From: JALZEG01 sp036258555
GTDB taxonomy: Bacteria; Actinomycetota; CADDZG01; WHSQ01
Length of the DNA stretch: 47,433 bases
Reading direction: 5' to 3'
Assembly: GCA_036258555.1 (NCBI GenBank)
Contig: DATADL010000049.1
Coordinates: 1-47,433, forward strand
Position numbers and translations under genes: made by a program. The notes under the pieces were generated by a model. That model did not search any database and was not told where the DNA came from. It saw only the letters and a program-made list of their open reading frames with translations. This document shows positions 1 to 8,425 of this stretch, in pieces. Every line of letters starts with the position of its first letter. Positions within the stretch are counted from its first letter, which is position 1.

Positions 1-53
1 GAGAAAGTGGGCGGCCGCGCCCCCGCGAGATTGAGGAGCGAGGTCTCTCGCCC

Positions 54-584
54 GTGCGCGCCTTCGCGCTGGTGGCCGTGCTGGCGACGGCGCTAGGGGC
101 TGCATTCTTCGCGACCCGCGACGCGGTGCCGTCGGAGCCCCCCCGGGGGCCGGTGAGGAGCCCAGACTACAGCCTGACGGACGCCGAAGCGATAGCCGAG
201 TTCGAGCGTCTGCACGACCTTCAGGTTAGGGCGTATGAGGAACGCGACGTATCGTTGATTCCCGTCACCTACACGGCTGATAGTCCGGTCCGCGACCGCG
301 TCGAGCGCGAGGTGGCAAATCTCGTTCGAAAGCGCGTGACCACTCAAACTTCGTTTACAACTCGACGCCTGATGCTCGTTTCGAACCTCGAGACGGAAAT
401 AGTCCTCGACCAGACGGCGGTCATCGATGCCGCTTTCTTCAATGGCCGGGGCGTGGAGATTTCGATTAGTTCGCCACCGGAAGTTCAACACATTCGTTGG
501 ACGCTGCGGCAGGAGGATCATAGGTGGTTGATTCACGACGCAGAAATCCTTGCTTCTCGACCGGTGAGGGATCGGCGAACGTGA
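54..584 (+). CDS. Exported protein of unknown function
   Basis: A 176-residue protein begins at GTG 54 behind a purine-rich GAGGAGCGAGG stretch. Residues 2-20 are a hydrophobic, alanine-rich signal peptide or anchor, so the rest probably lies outside the membrane. The remainder (helix near residues 43-65, then beta-rich, ending in a W-L-I-H-D-A-E-I-L strand) loosely recalls NTF2/SnoaL-like folds, but I do not recognise the family. Codon use is less GC-rich than in most of the window. The TGA stop (582-584) overlaps the GTG start of the next gene at 581, so the two are translationally coupled and probably act together outside the cell. Confidence 0.7.
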   Translation: MRAFALVAVLATALGAAFFATRDAVPSEPPRGPVRSPDYSLTDAEAIAEFERLHDLQVRAYEERDVSLIPVTYTADSPVRDRVEREVANLVRKRVTTQTSFTTRRLMLVSNLETEIVLDQTAVIDAAFFNGRGVEISISSPPEVQHIRWTLRQEDHRWLIHDAEILASRPVRDRRT

Positions 585-1382
585 TCATCAGGTTCAGCGC
601 GCTTGTCGCCTTGCTACTTATGTGGCCTACCGTTGTTGTAGCGGACGATCGTGACGCGTCTGCGGAGATCGTCACGTTCGGGCGGCGTCAAGTTCCTGGC
701 GTCAAAGTTGTTGCACGGGGGTACTCCTCCGCATCGCGGACCAGTAGCCGGGACGTCGTGAGTCGCGCCCCAGACGGCGTCTCACCCGAGGCGGCCCCCC
801 TGCCCATCGCTCTCTCGGCCCACAACTGCATCCCACGCATCGACGATCGCGGCGTCTCCCTCGCTTATACGTTCGTCGAGAGCGGGGTCGCCGATTGCGT
901 CAGCTTCGTCTCCCCGGCCCCCGCGTCCCTCTCCCGAAGCCCTCGCCACCGCCGCCTACGACCGCGTCGTCTCGCTCGCCGCCCGGCCCCAGCTCGGCGT
1001 CGCGCCCGCGCGCGTCGGCCTCACCGGGCTCACGTCCTACTTCTGGGTCCGCAACGACCTCGACCCCGTCACTGCTACGGCCGGAGTTCGGGGGCTCACC
1101 GTCACCGCCGAGGCCAGGCCCGTCGCCTACCAGTGGGACTTCGGCGACGGGACGACCAGGACTACCCGCCGTCCCGGACGGCCCTGGACGCCGGGCCACC
1201 GCGGGAACGTCGGCCACCTCTACGAGGCCAAGGGCCGTTACGAGCCGGCGGCCACCGTCGTCTGGGCGGCCCGCTGGCGGATCGGGCGAGGACCCTGGAA
1301 CGACCTCGGCTACTTCTCGACCACGGGATCGGTCGAATACCCCGTCCGCGAGATGATCCCGGTCCTCGTCCGCCGCCGCTAG
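581..1382 (+). pseudogene. Secreted PKD-domain protein with an apparent frameshift
   Basis: From GTG 581 one frame encodes a signal peptide (VALLLMWPTVVVA) and about 110 residues ending near SFVSPAPAS. The product then continues in another frame from about base 930, starting SPEALATAAYD and ending at TAG 1380-1382. The second part holds a PKD-like core (YQWDFGDGTT, then GHLYEAKGRYEP), typical of extracellular immunoglobulin-like beta-sandwiches. Neither frame alone gives a sensible protein: after about base 935 the first becomes arginine/proline-rich shadow sequence. Joining them needs one base skipped in the C-rich tract about 911-935. This may be a real disabling mutation, programmed slippage or a sequencing/assembly error in a GC-rich homopolymer region. 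The start overlaps the upstream stop (GTGA). Confidence 0.65.
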
Positions 1383-1693
1383 GTCCGACTCTTTCCCCTA
1401 CATGTCCCGCCAATCGGGACATCGCGACCGCGCAACCCGCGAATCCGCGGGAGGAATCCCCGGCCCCCGGGCGAACAACTAAAGCGAGCCCCGCAGGGGG
1501 CCGAAGCCAGAGGTAAGCAAGCAGGACCGCCAGTCCGACCCGCACGACCCGCCGGTCCCGGCGCAGGTCGAGACGGAACCACCCCAGAACGACGTCTTCT
1601 TCGACGCGCCGAAAGGGTGGAATCGGACGCCCAGGCGGGTAAGCCGCAAAGAGCCGAAAGCGCCGCGAAGAGTCGATCGGAGGAACTTAGACC
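1383..1693. other. Intergenic region with several hairpins, no convincing gene
   Basis: This 311-base gap carries three small inverted repeats: 1402-1422 (listed separately), CCCGCG/CGCGGG at 1436-1451 with a 4-base loop, and GCCCC/GGGGC at 1488-1501. A stretch from about 1513 has coding-like third positions in one frame, but no usable start follows the upstream TAA at 1480-1482, so I do not call a gene. The 3' end holds the ribosome binding site of the phosphatase gene. Confidence 0.5.
1402..1422 (+). terminator. Hairpin after the PKD gene, possible terminator
   Basis: ATGTCCCG and CGGGACAT form a perfect 8-bp stem around the loop CCAAT, 20 bases after the stop at 1382. There is no following T-run, so it is either a weak intrinsic terminator of a kind common in high-GC genomes or another structured element. 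Confidence 0.4.
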
Positions 1694-2368
1694 GTGACCG
1701 GACGGAAGATGAGAAGCAAGGTCTTCTCCCACATGCGTGCGATCACGATCACGGCCGTCTTCGGCCTCGTCGCCTTCCTCGCCCTCGGGAACCTCGCGAT
1801 CTTCACCGCGATGGTCTGGGCGAAGACGACCGCGCCCGAGCAGAACGTCGCGGCTCCTCCCGGCGTGATCAACTTCCAGGTCGTCGACGACAAGGTCTGG
1901 CGCGGCTCGCACCCCAGGGACGTGACACTCGAGGACCTCGCGGCCCGCGGCGTCACCACGGTCGTCGACCTCCGTGCCGAGGAGGGGATCCACGTAGACG
2001 AGAAGAGCCTCCGCCGGCTCGGCATCACCCGGTTCAGCATCCCCCTGCGCGACGGCCAGGTCCCGAGCGAGGCGCAGGTCGAGAGCTTCCTCTCGATCGT
2101 CGAGCACGCTCGCGGGAAGGTCTACGTCCACTGCATGGCCGGTGTCGGACGAACCGGCGCCATGGTCGCCGCCTACCTCGTCGCGACCGGTCAGGAAGAC
2201 CCCGCGGGCGCCCTGCGACGCAACCTCTCGGTCGGACCGCCGTCGCTCGAGCAGCTGGCCTTCGTCGCCGAGCTCACACCGACCGACGCCGACCGGCCGA
2301 ACCCGGTCGTGACGGGTCTCAGCCGGGTCCTCGACGCGCCACGCCGTATCTGGTCGAACATCAACTAG
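1694..2368 (+). CDS. Membrane-anchored dual-specificity/tyrosine phosphatase
   Basis: A 224-residue cysteine-based phosphatase. The signature H146-C147-x5-R153-T154-G155 (HCMAGVGRTG) is the P-loop of the dual-specificity/tyrosine phosphatase superfamily: Cys is the phosphate nucleophile and Arg binds phosphate. The preceding VWRGSHP and VTTVVDLRAEEG segments match the fold's first strands. Residues about 17-40 form one hydrophobic segment, so the catalytic domain is membrane-tethered, probably with a short cytoplasmic tail and the enzyme outside. Whether the substrate is protein, lipid or inositol phosphate cannot be told. GTG 1694 is preferred because GGAGGA at 1679-1684 is about 10 bases upstream; ATG 1709 and 1733 are alternatives. 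Confidence 0.85.
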   Translation: MTGRKMRSKVFSHMRAITITAVFGLVAFLALGNLAIFTAMVWAKTTAPEQNVAAPPGVINFQVVDDKVWRGSHPRDVTLEDLAARGVTTVVDLRAEEGIHVDEKSLRRLGITRFSIPLRDGQVPSEAQVESFLSIVEHARGKVYVHCMAGVGRTGAMVAAYLVATGQEDPAGALRRNLSVGPPSLEQLAFVAELTPTDADRPNPVVTGLSRVLDAPRRIWSNIN

Positions 2369-2375
2369 CGCGGAG

Positions 2376-3254
2376 CTACTCCGTTCCGAAGCTCTCCACG
2401 CTCAGCACGCGCGCCACGACCTCGTCCAGGGTGGCGTCACTGAGACAGCCCGACAGCCGGCGCTGCGTGTGCTCGCCGAGCGCGGGCTGCGTCACGATCA
2501 GAGCTTTCCCACTGCCGAGAGCAGCGATCTTCGGCGTCTCTATGTAGCCGGGAACCGTTCCGGCACAAGCGGCCCACAGGCGCGACGCCGACTCGACCGA
2601 GGAGCCGCCGGAGGTGCGCGTCTGGATCTCGACCACCATCGTGCTGCTGGTCCCCGGCAGCGCGCGGTCCGGGCGGTTCTGCGTCAGGTCGCCGAGGGCG
2701 TCGACGGTCAACGACAGCCCCGCCGCGACCGCGATGGTGATCAACGCGTGCTTGACGCGGGTCTTCGTGCGCGAAGGACGCGGCGCGAGGACGGTGACGC
2801 CGCCGCCGACGAATCCGTCGCCGGGAAGCGACAGCGGCGCGAGCCTCCACGCGAGCCCGTGCTCGAGCGCGGGCCGCGCGGTCGCGTGCGCGAGGCGCTC
2901 GACGATCCATGCGATGCCCGACACGACGAACCCGGCCCCCATGAGCACGGGCACGAAGACGCTCATCTGGTCGGTGCGCGTCAGCCACTTGAAGCCGGCC
3001 TTAGGCTCGGGTGCGGTCTCCTGGATGTGCGCGAGCGCCGGTGGCTCCGCGGCGCGGCTCTCCATGCGGTCCTCCATCTTCTTCAGCCGCTCGAGGATCC
3101 CCGCGCCGATCAGCCCGATCTCGGCGGCGACGAAGAAGATGCCGGCGATCAGCGTCCGGTTCCACTCCCACCTGTACAGGTAGACGAACATGTACGTCCC
3201 CGACGCCGCCAGCACCACCGTCAGCACCGCGTAGGCCAGCCGTTTCGCGATCAC
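2376..3254 (-). CDS. Multi-pass membrane protein, unknown function
   Basis: A 292-residue protein with hydrophobic segments near residues 7-27, 36-54, 98-118 and 172-190. A charged, probably coiled, cytoplasmic linker (LERLKKMEDRMES) lies between the second and third, and a polar C-terminal domain of about 100 residues follows. That domain holds cysteines at about 231 and 267 that could pair if it is extracytoplasmic. No family is recognised. Its ATG overlaps the stop of the upstream PEP-utilizing enzyme (ATGA, 3251-3254), so the two are translationally coupled and the protein may anchor or accompany that enzyme. Confidence 0.75.
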   Translation of the reverse strand: MIAKRLAYAVLTVVLAASGTYMFVYLYRWEWNRTLIAGIFFVAAEIGLIGAGILERLKKMEDRMESRAAEPPALAHIQETAPEPKAGFKWLTRTDQMSVFVPVLMGAGFVVSGIAWIVERLAHATARPALEHGLAWRLAPLSLPGDGFVGGGVTVLAPRPSRTKTRVKHALITIAVAAGLSLTVDALGDLTQNRPDRALPGTSSTMVVEIQTRTSGGSSVESASRLWAACAGTVPGYIETPKIAALGSGKALIVTQPALGEHTQRRLSGCLSDATLDEVVARVLSVESFGTE

Positions 3255-5371
3255 GATCCGGCCTCCTCGACGAGCGTGACCTCACCGGTCGTCCCGTCTA
3301 CCGACACGCGGGCTCCCGCGGGGAAGCGCGTCAGCGCGTCGGGCACGCCGACCACCGCGGGGATGCCGTACTCGCGCGCCATGATCGCGAGGTGCGACAG
3401 CACGCTTCCGGTCTCGGCCACGAGCGCGCCGAGCCGCGGCAGCAAGGTAGCGAGGTCCGGGTCGAGCGTCGACACGACGAGCACCTGACCCTTCTGGGGA
3501 ACCCCTTCGCCGCTGTGTACGATGCCCTCGGCGCGCCCTGAGCTCGCGCCGGTACCGGCCGTCGCGGCCCGCGTCTTGCGGCGCGGGTGGTAGACGACGA
3601 CGTCGCCGGCGTCGGTGAGCCGGAAGGCCGCGGGAAGCGGCGGGCCTGCGGCGCCCTGACGCTCGGAGACGTCCGGGGGAACCGGTCCGAGAGAACTCGC
3701 GGTCTCGAGCTCGTCGAACGTCAGCTCGGCCACCGCCCGGGGGTCTTCCACGCGGCCGCTCTCGTGCAGCCTCCGTGCGAGGACGCGGGCGGCGCGCGCC
3801 GACAGCTCCTGCACCCAGCGCGCTCGCAGCCGCAGCGCCTCGCGCTGGGGCAGAGCCCCTTCGTCCTGCGCGCGCGGAGCGAGGCCGTCGGTAGGCGGCA
3901 GCGGGGCGTCGGAGAAGATCGACGGAGGAACGAGCGCGAGCACCTCGGGACGCATCGCGACGACGTCCTCGTCGGTGAAGCCCTCGGTGCGCGCTGCGGC
4001 GAGGTGCTTGAGCCCGAGGGACGCCGCGGTCACCGTGTACTCCTCGTCGGCGAGGAGCCCGAACATGACCTCGTGCGCGTGCAGGGACACGAGGGCCTGA
4101 CGGCAGCGCCGCAGCACCTCGACGAGCTGCACGTCGTCGATCGCGTCGAGCTCGGGGACGGCCGCGAGGTCGTCGTCGACCTTCTCGATCATCGCGGCGG
4201 CGATCGACGGAAGAGCGGCGCGCAGCCGCCCGGTCCTCCACGCCGCGGCCAGCCGGCGCGCCGGGGGCCGCGGGTCGATGGTCTCGAAGAACGTCTTCTT
4301 GCCGGGGAACGCGCCGAGCAGACGCAGATCGGCGGCGACGCGGCCCCCGACCGTCGTCACGACCGGCGACCGCGCGAGGATCTTGTGGGACGCGGCCCCC
4401 GTCAGCGACAGCACTTCCGCGACCGCGACGCGCAGGGGCTCGACCCACAGGTCGACCTCGAGGGTCGTCAGGGGCCGGGGGAACGTCTCCGAGACCGGAC
4501 CGGGGCCGAGCACGGGACCCGATGCAGCCTGTGCCTCGGCGACCGCGGTCACCGGGCGGCTCTGGAGCATGACGAGGTCGTCGCCGACGAGCGCCCACTC
4601 GACGTCCTGGGGGCCGCCGAAGTGGCCGGCCGCGCGCTCCGCGAGCTTCGTCAGGCGCTTGAGGACGGACTTCGAGAGACCGCCGCCGGACCGGTCGACG
4701 ACGCGGCCCGAATGCGTCAACACGTAGCGCTCGCCCTCGACGGTCCCGCTGACCAGCGAGTCCGGCCGCCCTTCGACCGCGGCGACCACGAGGTGGTCCG
4801 TCCGCCCGGTGACGGGATCGACGCCGAAGAGCACGCCGCCCCAGTCCGGGGCGAGCTGCGGCTGCACGAGGACCGCCATCGGCGCGAACGTCTCTCGCTC
4901 TTCGACGAGATCGACGATGCGGGCGGACTCGACAACGGTCTGCATCGCCCTGCGGAAGTCCGCCCATGTGGCGACGTCGAGGACCGACGTGAACATCCCC
5001 GCCATCGCGGAGTCGTGCCCGTCCTCCGCGCTCGACGACGAGCGGACGACCAGCGGATGCGTCCCGTCCGCGGACAGCGCGGCCCACCGCTTCTTCAGGA
5101 GCTTCTCGAGGTCGCGGCCGACCTGGCGCGCTCTCTGGGTCGAGAAGACCCGCGTGCCCTCGACCGTGACGACGAATCCGTCGAGGACGGTGAACCCGCC
5201 TTGCATGGCACGCGCGAGGTTTGCGGCCTTTGCTCCCGCTATGTCCGGATCGAGCGCGCGCTTGTCGCCGAGCCCGAGGACGAGTGGGGGAAGGTCGAGG
5301 CCGACCGTCTCAGGAGCGGGCCCGCGGCGGACGTCCAGGTCGTTCGTCGCGCGGTTCTCGATCTTGGACAT
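3251..5371 (-). CDS. PEP/pyruvate-binding phosphotransferase, rifampin-phosphotransferase-like layout
   Basis: A 706-residue enzyme of the PEP-synthase/PPDK superfamily. The N-terminal ATP-grasp part (about 1-300) shows GAKAANLARA, VVRSSSSAEDG, GVDPVTG and DVEWAL followed by LQSRPVT. A middle domain (about 310-620) begins VSETFPRPLT. The C-terminal swivelling phosphohistidine domain has TGSVLSHLAIMAREYG with the phospho-acceptor at about His660. No C-terminal PEP TIM barrel follows, so this is not a complete PEP synthase or PPDK. The order ATP-grasp, substrate domain, His domain is that of rifampin phosphotransferase (Rph), which moves the beta-phosphate of ATP through His to a small molecule; the middle domain is shorter than I expect for Rph. 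ATG 5371 is chosen for GGAGGG (5378-5383) six bases upstream; ATG 5419 lacks one. Confidence 0.85.
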   Translation of the reverse strand: MSKIENRATNDLDVRRGPAPETVGLDLPPLVLGLGDKRALDPDIAGAKAANLARAMQGGFTVLDGFVVTVEGTRVFSTQRARQVGRDLEKLLKKRWAALSADGTHPLVVRSSSSAEDGHDSAMAGMFTSVLDVATWADFRRAMQTVVESARIVDLVEERETFAPMAVLVQPQLAPDWGGVLFGVDPVTGRTDHLVVAAVEGRPDSLVSGTVEGERYVLTHSGRVVDRSGGGLSKSVLKRLTKLAERAAGHFGGPQDVEWALVGDDLVMLQSRPVTAVAEAQAASGPVLGPGPVSETFPRPLTTLEVDLWVEPLRVAVAEVLSLTGAASHKILARSPVVTTVGGRVAADLRLLGAFPGKKTFFETIDPRPPARRLAAAWRTGRLRAALPSIAAAMIEKVDDDLAAVPELDAIDDVQLVEVLRRCRQALVSLHAHEVMFGLLADEEYTVTAASLGLKHLAAARTEGFTDEDVVAMRPEVLALVPPSIFSDAPLPPTDGLAPRAQDEGALPQREALRLRARWVQELSARAARVLARRLHESGRVEDPRAVAELTFDELETASSLGPVPPDVSERQGAAGPPLPAAFRLTDAGDVVVYHPRRKTRAATAGTGASSGRAEGIVHSGEGVPQKGQVLVVSTLDPDLATLLPRLGALVAETGSVLSHLAIMAREYGIPAVVGVPDALTRFPAGARVSVDGTTGEVTLVEEAGS

Positions 5372-5485
5372 CGGCAGCCCTCCGCTGACTTCTTCGAACG
5401 TCACGGTAAGTCCGTCCATTCCACCGGAGCAAGGTCGATGTCCGGATTTGGGAAGAAATGAGCCGGGTGGACTAGTAACGGACGT

Positions 5486-6727
5486 TTATTCCGGATCATC
5501 GGAGGGCTCCGGTCGCTCGTCCGCGACGGGCAGGCTGATCTCGAAGACCGTCCCTCCGCCGTCTCGTTCGCGCACCTCGATGCCGGCACCCATCAGCCGG
5601 CAGAGGCCGTTCGCGAGGTACAGCCCGATGCCGAGCCCGCCGACGCGGCGCGTCACCGGGTCCTCCGCCTGGACGAACGCGTCGAAGACCTTGCCAGCGG
5701 CGCGGCCGATGCCCGGCCCCCGGTCGGCTATCTCGACCGTCACGCCGCCCCCCGCGCGCGCCGCGCGTAGCTCGACCTCCGCGCCCTCACCGGCGTGCTT
5801 CCACGCGTTGTCGAAGAGGATCCGCAGCACCTGGACGAGACGGTTCGGGTCGACGTCCACGAGGGGCAACCCCTCCGGCAGGTCCTCTACGACCCGCAGC
5901 GCCTGCGGCGCCTCGCTGATCGCTCGCGCGACGATGCTGCGCAGCGAGGTGGGAACCGGCACGAGCGCCAGCGTCCCGTTCCGGATGCGCGACATGTCGA
6001 AGAGGTCGGCGATGAGCCTCTCCAGGCGATGGCCCGCGGCGACCGCCCGGCGGCTGAGGTCCTCTACGACCGGCGGGTCCAGGTCGGCGGCCTTCGCGGC
6101 CATCGTCTCGGCACACCCGAGCACGACTGCAAGCGGCGTCCTCAGCTCGTGCGCGACCAGCGACATGAAGTCCTGGTCGAACACGGGGTTCTGCGACGAC
6201 GTGCCGCCGGCGCCCCCGGCGTTGCGGATCGCGATCGCTAGCGAGGGCGCGAGCACGACCCCCGACGCGATCTGGTCGGGTGCGAAGGCGCGCGCCTCGG
6301 TCGACCCCAGCTCGAGCACGCCGAGGAACCCGTGGCCGTCCGCGAGCGCGAGCCCGAGGTAGGAGCGGATCGGGGCGTCGGTCGCGAGGGCCCGCACGGA
6401 CGGGTCGGTTGCGTGATCCCTGCCCACCGAGGGGATGTGCACGGGCTCGATCGACGAGACGACCGCGCCCGCGAGCCCGCCCTCGGCGGGGACGCGCACC
6501 TCCAGGGCGTCGTCGCCCGCGGGCGTCGTCGCCGCCGTCACGAGCGAGTCGCCGTCGAGCAGACGGATCAGCGCGCTCTCGAACGGGAGGATCCGCCGGA
6601 ACGCGTCGAGCGCGCGCGCCAGCACGTCCCCGAGATCCAGGGTCGAGACGATCTCGCGGCTGAGCTCCAGGAGCAGCCGCGAATGGTCGGCCCGGAGTGC
6701 CGGGCCCCGGCGCATCTCCATCGCCAA
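5486..6727 (-). CDS. GAF-domain sensor histidine kinase
   Basis: A 413-residue soluble kinase. A GAF-like domain covers about residues 20-170 and a dimerisation/phosphoacceptor helix has the H-box FMSLVAHELRTPL with His193. The ATPase domain shows an N-box (FDNAWKHAGEG), G1 (DRGPGIG) and G2 (GGLGIGLYLANGLC). No transmembrane segment is present, so it likely senses an intracellular ligand, redox state or light. No response regulator lies next to it. The longest reading starts at TTG 6727; ATG 6721 or 6715 are equally plausible and no clear Shine-Dalgarno decides. It precedes the PEP-utilizing enzyme by about 114 bases on the same strand. Confidence 0.9.
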   Translation of the reverse strand: MAMEMRRGPALRADHSRLLLELSREIVSTLDLGDVLARALDAFRRILPFESALIRLLDGDSLVTAATTPAGDDALEVRVPAEGGLAGAVVSSIEPVHIPSVGRDHATDPSVRALATDAPIRSYLGLALADGHGFLGVLELGSTEARAFAPDQIASGVVLAPSLAIAIRNAGGAGGTSSQNPVFDQDFMSLVAHELRTPLAVVLGCAETMAAKAADLDPPVVEDLSRRAVAAGHRLERLIADLFDMSRIRNGTLALVPVPTSLRSIVARAISEAPQALRVVEDLPEGLPLVDVDPNRLVQVLRILFDNAWKHAGEGAEVELRAARAGGGVTVEIADRGPGIGRAAGKVFDAFVQAEDPVTRRVGGLGIGLYLANGLCRLMGAGIEVRERDGGGTVFEISLPVADERPEPSDDPE

Positions 6728-6827
6728 ATGGTGGCGGCGGCGGCTCCGGCGGTCTATCCGTATTTGGTCGTACCGGCGGTCCCTACTGCATGTCCGACGT
6801 GTCCGGCACGACCCCTATGTGCCCCTT

Positions 6828-7154
6828 CTAGAGCTTGAAATCGCCCGGCGTCGCGTCGGACGAAGACGAGGGCGCGGCCGCGCCTCCCTCGGCGGCCGTC
6901 GTCCCGTCGCCCTCCTCTTCCGCCATCTGACGCTCGAGCTCCGAGATCTGCGCGACGAGCGCGTCTGCGTCGGGGCCCGCCGCCGCTCCGCCGGTCCGCT
7001 CCTTGTGGATGAGGTATCCGAGCTGCTTCGCGGCCTCGTCGGCCTTCTTGCGAAGCTGCATCTGCTCCATCTTGTCCTGCGCCTGACCGGCCGCCGTCTT
7101 CGCCTGAGCCGCGACGTTCTGCGCCTGCGCCTTGACCTTGTCCATCAAACCCAT
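6828..7154 (-). CDS. Small coiled-coil protein, unknown function
   Basis: A 108-residue protein. Residues 1-55 are alanine/glutamine/lysine-rich amphipathic helix (repeated KAQAQ-, AAQAK- and AGQAQ-type units) resembling LEA-like or PspA-like helices. A second helix (about 60-85) is rich in Glu and the tail is disordered Ala/Ser. No membrane segment. ATG 7154 has a strong GAGGAGG 7 bases upstream (complement of 7162-7166). It follows the AIM24 gene by 29 bases, so the two probably share a transcript. No function can be assigned. Confidence 0.75.
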   Translation of the reverse strand: MGLMDKVKAQAQNVAAQAKTAAGQAQDKMEQMQLRKKADEAAKQLGYLIHKERTGGAAAGPDADALVAQISELERQMAEEEGDGTTAAEGGAAAPSSSSDATPGDFKL

Positions 7155-7183
7155 CGTTCGACCTCCTCGTCCTCGTACGTCCG

Positions 7184-7990
7184 TTAGTCGGTGCCGCCGC
7201 CCAGGATGCCCCGGATCGATCCCGCCGTCCCCTCGGTCGAGGCCTGGCCCGCCGCCCCGACGAGCGTCCGCGCCAGCGCCACCATCGAGACCGACTGCAG
7301 GACGACCGTCCCGCTCCCTTCCAGGGTCGCGAGCGAGAAGCTCTCGCCCCCGAAGAGCGCCGTCTTCGCACCCTGGGCGTTGAGCTTGCCGATGTGCTCC
7401 ACGCCGTAGCTGATGCCGTCGTCGAACGCGACCACGCAGCCCGTGTCGACCTGGATCTTGCCGCCGTAGTCGGCGGGGTTGAGGTCGATGAAGTTGCCGG
7501 CTCCCGCGATGAACAGCGACCCCGTGCCGGTGAACTTCTCGAGGACGAAGCCCTCACCCCCGCGCCGTCCGGTGGTGAACCCCGCGAACTGGATGTCGAA
7601 CTTGACGGTGCTCTCCGCCGCCACGAAGGCGTCCTTCTCGGCGGTCCACGTCTTCGTGCCGTCGAGCGCGATCTCGCGCATCTCCCCGGGCAGCGTGCCG
7701 GCGAACGCGATCAGCCCCGAGCCGCCGGCGGGCGTGAAGTACTGGAACGCGAGCGACTCTCCCGCGAGCTGCCGCTTGCCGACCTCGACGGCAGTGGACA
7801 GCGCCTTGCCGAGGAGGCCCTTCCCCTTGTTCTGCTCCTCCTGGTCCGGGGTCGTGAAGCGCGTCTCGAGGCCGACGTTCGAGGTCTTCCAGAGGAACTT
7901 GCCGGCCTCGCAGTACATCGTCTGGCCGGGATCGAGCTGGCAGACCGCCATCTGGTTGACGGTCCCCTTGATCTCGTGCTTGATCGCCAC
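7184..7990 (-). CDS. AIM24 family protein
   Basis: A 268-residue protein matching the AIM24/TIGR00266 family, a beta-rich trefoil-like fold found in bacteria and, in yeast, needed for mitochondrial inner-membrane architecture. Recognisable segments are KHEIKGTVNQMAVCQLDPGQ, the glycine-rich LIAFAGTLPGEM, GFVLEKFTGTGSLFIAGAG and GGESFSLATLEGSGTVVLQS. The biochemical role in bacteria is unknown. GTG 7990 is chosen because homology-like sequence starts there and AAGGCGA lies just upstream; the open frame extends further but upstream residues look like shadow sequence. It heads an operon with the coiled-coil gene and is divergent from the TauE/SafE genes. Confidence 0.85.
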   Translation of the reverse strand: MAIKHEIKGTVNQMAVCQLDPGQTMYCEAGKFLWKTSNVGLETRFTTPDQEEQNKGKGLLGKALSTAVEVGKRQLAGESLAFQYFTPAGGSGLIAFAGTLPGEMREIALDGTKTWTAEKDAFVAAESTVKFDIQFAGFTTGRRGGEGFVLEKFTGTGSLFIAGAGNFIDLNPADYGGKIQVDTGCVVAFDDGISYGVEHIGKLNAQGAKTALFGGESFSLATLEGSGTVVLQSVSMVALARTLVGAAGQASTEGTAGSIRGILGGGTD

Positions 7991-8059
7991 GCAGTCGCCT
8001 TTCGCGGGGAGTTGCAGGGTCGGTTCCCACGCTAGAGAGCGCGCGAAGATGCGGTCAAG

Positions 8060-8425
8060 ATGCTTGGCCGCTCGGATGTGCTCGGATTCGTCGTCGCGGG
8101 CTTCGGCGCGGGGGTCGCGAGCGGGCTCCTGGGCGTCGGAGGCGGGACGGTGATGGTGCCGCTGCTCGCCGGCGTCCTCTCGTTCACGCAGCACCGCGCC
8201 CACGCGACCTCGCTCGCGGCAATCGTCCCGATCGCGGCCGTCGCCGCGCTCCTCTTCGCAAGCGACGGCGACGTCGAGTACGGGACGGCCGCGCTCCTGG
8301 CGGCCGGCGCGCTCGCCGGAGCTCCGCTGGGAGCCCGGGCGATGGCGGCGGTCGGGGAGCGGTCGCTCGAGGCCGGGTTCGGCGCCTTCCTCGTCGCGGT
8401 CGGCGTCGCGATGGTGCTCGGGTGA
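8060..8425 (+). CDS. TauE/SafE family half-transporter (first half)
   Basis: A 121-residue membrane protein with about four hydrophobic helices and the family motif GLLGVGGGTVMVPLL near its N-terminus, followed by THQ-type loop residues (FTQHRAHATS). TauE/SafE permeases, linked to sulfite, sulfoacetate or other organic anion export, are normally about 250 residues with two such homologous halves. This gene encodes only the first. Its TGA (8423-8425) overlaps the GTG of the second half (8422), favouring co-translation and heterodimer assembly. ATG 8060 has no clear Shine-Dalgarno; GTG 8078 is an alternative. Confidence 0.8.
   Translation: MLGRSDVLGFVVAGFGAGVASGLLGVGGGTVMVPLLAGVLSFTQHRAHATSLAAIVPIAAVAALLFASDGDVEYGTAALLAAGALAGAPLGARAMAAVGERSLEAGFGAFLVAVGVAMVLG

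Noticed and set aside
1513..1693. Possible small gene in the first intergenic gap
   Set aside because: Coding-like third positions but no ATG, GTG or TTG after an in-frame TAA at 1480, and no ribosome binding site.
3282..5461. Long frames overlapping the PEP-utilizing enzyme on both strands
   Set aside because: Both are arginine-rich shadows, whereas the chosen frame has ATP-grasp and phosphohistidine motifs.
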